Shown here piece by piece: positions 60,009-64,000 of a stretch of DNA of 64,000 bases (position 1 is the first letter of the stretch; each line of letters opens with the position of its first letter). The DNA comes from Melanopsichium pennsylvanicum (taxonomy: Eukaryota > Basidiomycota > Ustilaginomycetes > Ustilaginales): the NCBI GenBank assembly GCA_900208305.1, contig OAPG01000013.1, positions 496,001 through 560,000 of the forward strand. The letters are read 5' to 3'. Under the pieces are notes generated by a model, which worked only from the letters and a program-made list of their open reading frames with translations, ran no database searches and had not been told where the DNA came from. The translations under genes and the position numbers were made by a program.

Positions 60009-60937
60009 CAGCTGACTCCCTTTACCCATCTTGAAGACCATCAGTGGTCTCCAATTGGCATCAACAGCAACTTGCAGTTCTGCAACCAAAATTGGATGAA
60101 ACTGCATGTTTTCAAAAAAATTTCAGACATGTTGAAATGGACCAAGGGTTCCATCCAGGTTGATTCTTTTTACATCTGATAGCGTCTGTGCGCTTGCTGA
60201 GGATATCATCAACAGGATTGTTGATGCTGTCTTCCTGGAGGTGTCAACTTAGCTGATGCCTGTTCAGGAGCACACTGATGTTAGATTGATTCTACTGGAG
60301 ATACATATGCTGTGATGGAGCAAATCTTTAATGTACCTGATGTACTGCTTGCATTGGAGGAATTTCTTGATACACATACTTATGCATTGTCAAGTGTGGA
60401 CCAAGATGGACCTGTGCCAAATGATGTTACAGAATTCATGGTGCACCTTGTACACATTGCTGTGAAATTTTGTTGCAACAAACACAGCAAAGATGACTAC
60501 AATGTGATATTGCTGATTCCAAGATTTACATTGGGACAGCATTGTGTCTCTTTAGGATGTCTCAATGTGCAGGAAGGATGGTGACATGTGATTGAATGGT
60601 CTCTTGCAGACTACCAGTATGATGAGCAAGTACCTCTCCTTGGACTTCTAATTGCTGCTCTTCCATGGTCATGAGCAAGCTTTGTGCCTCTTGACAGACC
60701 TGATCCCATTGGACCTGTTCAGGGCTTCCACAGTTGGGGTCTCGACGCTTTTTATAATATCCCTTGAGGGATTTTTGGCTAGTTGGAATTGGTTACGAGA
60801 AACGGCAGCAAACAAATTTTTGGAGCTAAATCCAGAACCAGGTTGAAATCTTCAGTAATGACAAAAAGATCCCAGCATGGCTGAATCTCACACTCTAAGC
60901 AAAATGTCAGCAACTCTTGTGCTACCAAAGATACAAG
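60009..60937. other. CpG-poor, gene-free DNA before the recyclin gene
   Basis: About 930 bp, TG/CA-rich and CG-poor. A short open stretch at 60312-60584 contains DSTGDTY-like and other copia-like fragments when neighbouring frames are read, but stops and shifts are frequent. It may be a decayed transposon; nothing is intact. Confidence 0.45.
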
Positions 60938-63900
60938 CTAGCACACAATGCAATCCTCTGAGACCTTGAAGCCAAAAATCTCGTGATCCACCTGTTTTTC
61001 TATGTGTCTGAAGTCGGTGCGACTCTTCAAGAACTCGTACAGTTCTTCCTGACCAAACACGAAGCCATCCTCCCTGGCTGAATCGCGCGCACTGGTTGCT
61101 GCTGCATCCTTGTTCTTCAGCAACGCGATCAACTCCTTTCCATCGACAATATAGTAGTTTGCTAACGTCTTGAGGGAGTTGTAGAATCTAGGAATGTCCG
61201 GCTCCTTGCTTTTCAAGCCCGAAACAAAGGCAGCAATATGGTTGAGGTCGGATATGAGCTGGAATCCCCCGGTCTGACTGATGGTCAGACTTTTCAGATG
61301 CTTTGTCAGGATCCCAAAAAGGCGCAGTGCGACCTCGGTGTAGAAAATATCCAAAATCTCGCGATCGGTAGCGCCAACGAGGAGGGAGCAGTGGAAGCGC
61401 AGAACTTCGATGGTGGCACGTGTGGCACGGGTAGAATTGTCCAAACTGGCGATGCTATCGCCTGCGTAGTCGAGAGGATCGCGTTGGCTGAAGAGGATCC
61501 ATTCCGCGCGCTTCATGAGAAGGTCCACCGATACGGACAGCCCTCCTGCAACAAACTCGTCCAGTGTCCCTTCGAAAGACTTCTTGGCTCGTACGACAGG
61601 ATTGAGAAAGTCATCAACGTCAAGCTTGACCACAGGTACGAGCGTCTGAGAAAAGTACACGCTGCACAACTGCGAGATGGTATCCGCTATGTGCGTCAAC
61701 TCAAAGAACTGCACCAGCGGCAGCACCTCTGCCCCTCCTTCTCCATCACTTGCCCTTTCCGTTTTCGAAGCTTCGCGGGGATTGGATTCCGAAAGAGGAT
61801 TCCACGACTTGATCTCTTCGGTTGCTTTTCTGAAGCCAGGCGCAATGTGCTGGTCTCCTAGTACCTGGAAGAGCGAGAGACACACCTCTTCCATCTCTTC
61901 TTCGACGCGACGTCCATTAGAGCTGTTTGATGGGAAGACCATGAACGCCTCCATACGTTTGAGCGACTCGCGGTTGACTTGAACGAGGGACAACGCGGTA
62001 TCTATCGAGAGGAGGAGTTGAAGGCGAGAAAATCTGTTCCAATCCTGGGCTGCAGCACTAGACGAATCCTTCTCCATGGAGGTTATTGTCGTGGCGCTTC
62101 GATCCTTGTCATGCTCGGCAACACTGATGCTTTGTAGGGATAAGGACTCGGAACTTTTCGCAGTTGCATTCCAACTATCAGCATCACCACTCCAGGTGAT
62201 TCTGTTAACGTCGTGACTTTCTGAGGTCCACGCGTCCTGTCCGGTCGTGTTTGCAAGGCTTGCGAATCCCCCTACATTGACATTTGGGCGGCTCATAAAA
62301 TCTTGCACTTCGTCGTCATTTCCATCGTCTCCGATGACATGTTCATCCGGACCGCCAAGGACCTCCTTGCTGAAGTCAATGTATCCATTGTCCGTCGCGG
62401 TGCCGTTCTCCGCTGCCACGCCAGGCGTATGCGACTGCTGTGGAGTACTCGCTCCACTCATACTCCTCGCCCCTGCTACTGAGCCCTGTTGCCACCTGAG
62501 CGGATTGAGATGGCTCAAACCCGTCCCTGCTGTTCTGATCACCGCGCCACCAACCGCCCCTGCCGCTCGAGGTACAATTGTGACCGGCATCAAGAGCACA
62601 TGCTTGAATCCGGTCAGTATGTTCCTTTTTACCTGGCTTGGGTTGTTGCTTGCCAAAAAACCTGCATTCTTCGGCAATCCAGTCTTCCCTATTGTTTCAT
62701 TGGTATTTCCAGACACGCTGTTATTTTTGCAGATGTTGATCATCGCGCTCCTCACCCAATCGCGCTCTTCTTGGAGATATTCATCGAGGTGAGCTTCGAA
62801 CAATCCCAGCACGATGCCGCGACACTTTGCTGGGGTGACATGCTCAGGATAAAGCGGCTTGACGTTCTCGAGGGCATCCGCGATTTTGAGTGCCTGTGAA
62901 AAGGTCGCTGCAACTGCCTGAAGGTAAAGATGGGTATCGACAGATCGTGCTTTGCTGAGGACAGAGTTGATGTAATCTCCGACAACCTCGTTGGCAATGC
63001 GGTTGGCAAATGCGAATAGCACGTGTTGTTCGGGTTGAAAGACGCGGGCAATCAACGAGCCTTGGCTTTGGAGCATTTTGAGTACGTCTGCCATGAAGGC
63101 GTCCATGGCTGTGAAGTCGAGTGACGGACGTGAAGAAGGGCTCGAGGTGATGAAGTTTGCATCGGGCAGATGGGAGATGCTTTTGAAGTGTGCATCGTGC
63201 TTTTCAAGGTGGCTGAGTGCGGCGGCTGAACCAGGACGGTCGAGTAAGGCTGTAAAATCTGTGACCTCGCCACTGTCCACTTGTGTTTGGCTGCCAAAGG
63301 TCCCACGAGCAGAGGGGTCAATGGAAGAGACAGCAAGGTCCCAAATGAGAGTAGCATGTTCGTGCATATCACTTTCGGCGCGCTCCACCGCTTTGCTTAC
63401 ATCCATACCCCTCTGACCTGCACGAAGCGCATCTGTTCGTCGAGCATCAGCGCCTTCGAAGGCGGCCAGGAGCATTCCTTCAAGGTAGTCGGCTGCTTCC
63501 CTGATTGACGCGCGCAATCTCCATTGATCCTGGTCATACGCTTCGGAAGAAGCATCTAGCGCCGTTGAGGTGGTGGATTCTACGCGATGCGGCTTGGCGA
63601 AGTATCCGAGGACACCCGGGCCAGTGAACCGGGCGAGGTTGCAGACCATGTAAGCCTGCGACGATAAGGAAGACAAGCTCGAGTCGGTGAAAATGAGCGA
63701 TGTGGTGGAAGATGTTTCGAAAAGTAGGCTTTGGATAAAGGGCTTGAGCGCTATAGCTATACGTTTGAAAGTCTGGTAAGCCGAGTCCGTGTCTGTGCTG
63801 GGTATTGGTAGCTTGGATTCCGCGTGATAAGAAAAGACGGGCGTTGAAGAGAAGTTCTGCCCATTTTGGCTCGTCTTTGAGGATCCAAACCCACCGAAGC

Positions 63901-63985
63901 TACTATCGCCGACAGAGCCAGTGATGGACCCCCCCTCAAAGTCCCCAAAATCGTCGTCATCATCAATGGTGTCAACGCTAGCCAT
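60938..63985 (-). CDS. Recyclin-1/Sec10-like trafficking protein with C-terminal CaaX box
   Basis: 1,015 residues from the ATG at 63985. The frame stays open for 15 nt to the right edge, so the true start may lie outside. The body (about 60-1,000) is helical and resembles the Sec10-like region of yeast Rcy1 and fission yeast Pof6, which act in endosome-to-plasma-membrane recycling. RVFQPEQHVLFAFANRIANEVVGDYI (about residues 310-335) is typical. The protein ends in CIVC, a CaaX-type lipid-anchor signal also found in Rcy1. The N-terminus carries DDDDDFGDFEGG, an acidic-Phe motif of the kind bound by AP-1/GGA ear domains. The F-box expected at the start of Rcy1/Pof6 is not visible; it may lie beyond the window or be absent. 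Low-complexity breaks occur near 480-600. Confidence 0.8.
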   Translation of the reverse strand: MASVDTIDDDDDFGDFEGGSITGSVGDSSFGGFGSSKTSQNGQNFSSTPVFSYHAESKLPIPSTDTDSAYQTFKRIAIALKPFIQSLLFETSSTTSLIFTDSSLSSLSSQAYMVCNLARFTGPGVLGYFAKPHRVESTTSTALDASSEAYDQDQWRLRASIREAADYLEGMLLAAFEGADARRTDALRAGQRGMDVSKAVERAESDMHEHATLIWDLAVSSIDPSARGTFGSQTQVDSGEVTDFTALLDRPGSAAALSHLEKHDAHFKSISHLPDANFITSSPSSRPSLDFTAMDAFMADVLKMLQSQGSLIARVFQPEQHVLFAFANRIANEVVGDYINSVLSKARSVDTHLYLQAVAATFSQALKIADALENVKPLYPEHVTPAKCRGIVLGLFEAHLDEYLQEERDWVRSAMINICKNNSVSGNTNETIGKTGLPKNAGFLASNNPSQVKRNILTGFKHVLLMPVTIVPRAAGAVGGAVIRTAGTGLSHLNPLRWQQGSVAGARSMSGASTPQQSHTPGVAAENGTATDNGYIDFSKEVLGGPDEHVIGDDGNDDEVQDFMSRPNVNVGGFASLANTTGQDAWTSESHDVNRITWSGDADSWNATAKSSESLSLQSISVAEHDKDRSATTITSMEKDSSSAAAQDWNRFSRLQLLLSIDTALSLVQVNRESLKRMEAFMVFPSNSSNGRRVEEEMEEVCLSLFQVLGDQHIAPGFRKATEEIKSWNPLSESNPREASKTERASDGEGGAEVLPLVQFFELTHIADTISQLCSVYFSQTLVPVVKLDVDDFLNPVVRAKKSFEGTLDEFVAGGLSVSVDLLMKRAEWILFSQRDPLDYAGDSIASLDNSTRATRATIEVLRFHCSLLVGATDREILDIFYTEVALRLFGILTKHLKSLTISQTGGFQLISDLNHIAAFVSGLKSKEPDIPRFYNSLKTLANYYIVDGKELIALLKNKDAAATSARDSAREDGFVFGQEELYEFLKSRTDFRHIEKQVDHEIFGFKVSEDCIVC

Positions 63986-64000
63986 CGATCCATTCGTGCC

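Noticed and set aside
60312..60584. 90-codon frame as a live gene
   Set aside because: It is in CpG-poor decayed DNA with stops around it; at most a transposon fragment.

Overview
This is a fungal nuclear window, most likely from a smut fungus (Ustilaginales, Basidiomycota; inference). The genes are long, GC-rich, serine-rich and nearly intronless. The few introns are short (71-85 nt), with GTAAGT/GTATGT donors, CTGAC-like branch sites and CAG acceptors. The protein set is plainly fungal (eEF3, Spo7, Syg1, Exo84, recyclin). No prokaryotic signals are present and no tRNA or rRNA gene was seen.

Layout. 1-5236 (-): a very long open frame that runs off the left edge and fuses about 1,430 disordered Ser-rich residues to a mitochondrial carrier of the ornithine type. 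7705-10224 (+): a Rossmann-fold/epoxide-hydrolase fusion. 11140-12229 (-): ribose-5-phosphate isomerase with one intron. 12825-17282 (+): RRP12. 17388-18653 (-): a SET-domain protein. 19182-21068 (+): 2-isopropylmalate synthase. 22343-24889 (-): RAD3/XPD. 26855-30049 (+): translation elongation factor 3. 30528-31532 (-): SPO7. 31872-35357 (-): SYG1/XPR1. 35937-38381 (+): EXO84. 38565-39611 (-): mitochondrial ribosomal protein uS15m. 40543-41362 (-): an RBM18-type RRM protein with one intron. 41728-47664 (+): DOP1. 60938-63985 (-): a recyclin-1-like protein. These are unrelated housekeeping genes, not a cluster. Four of them (SYG1, EXO84, DOP1, recyclin) serve phosphate or membrane-traffic functions.

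48500-60003 is the accessory part. A complete young Ty3/gypsy chromovirus (48500-57356) has two 1,011-bp LTRs, a CATTG target duplication, and gag and pol joined by an ATGA overlap. Between pol and the 3' LTR it carries an antisense spliced gene. Its six cysteines form a Zn2Cys6-like pattern only after splicing, and one in-frame TAG interrupts it. The element appears self-primed: 10 nt after the 5' LTR are complementary to a stretch of the LTR just below the TATA box. It also contains a dispersed ~50-bp module found in the LTR, in two linkers of Pol and in the 3' region. A second, rearranged LTR insertion (58872-60003, target duplication CATAC) bears a template-switch scar. These elements lie in CpG-poor, TG/CA-rich, gene-free DNA, which suggests decay by methylation or a RIP-like process.

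Domain and family calls come from reading motifs. No database search was possible.
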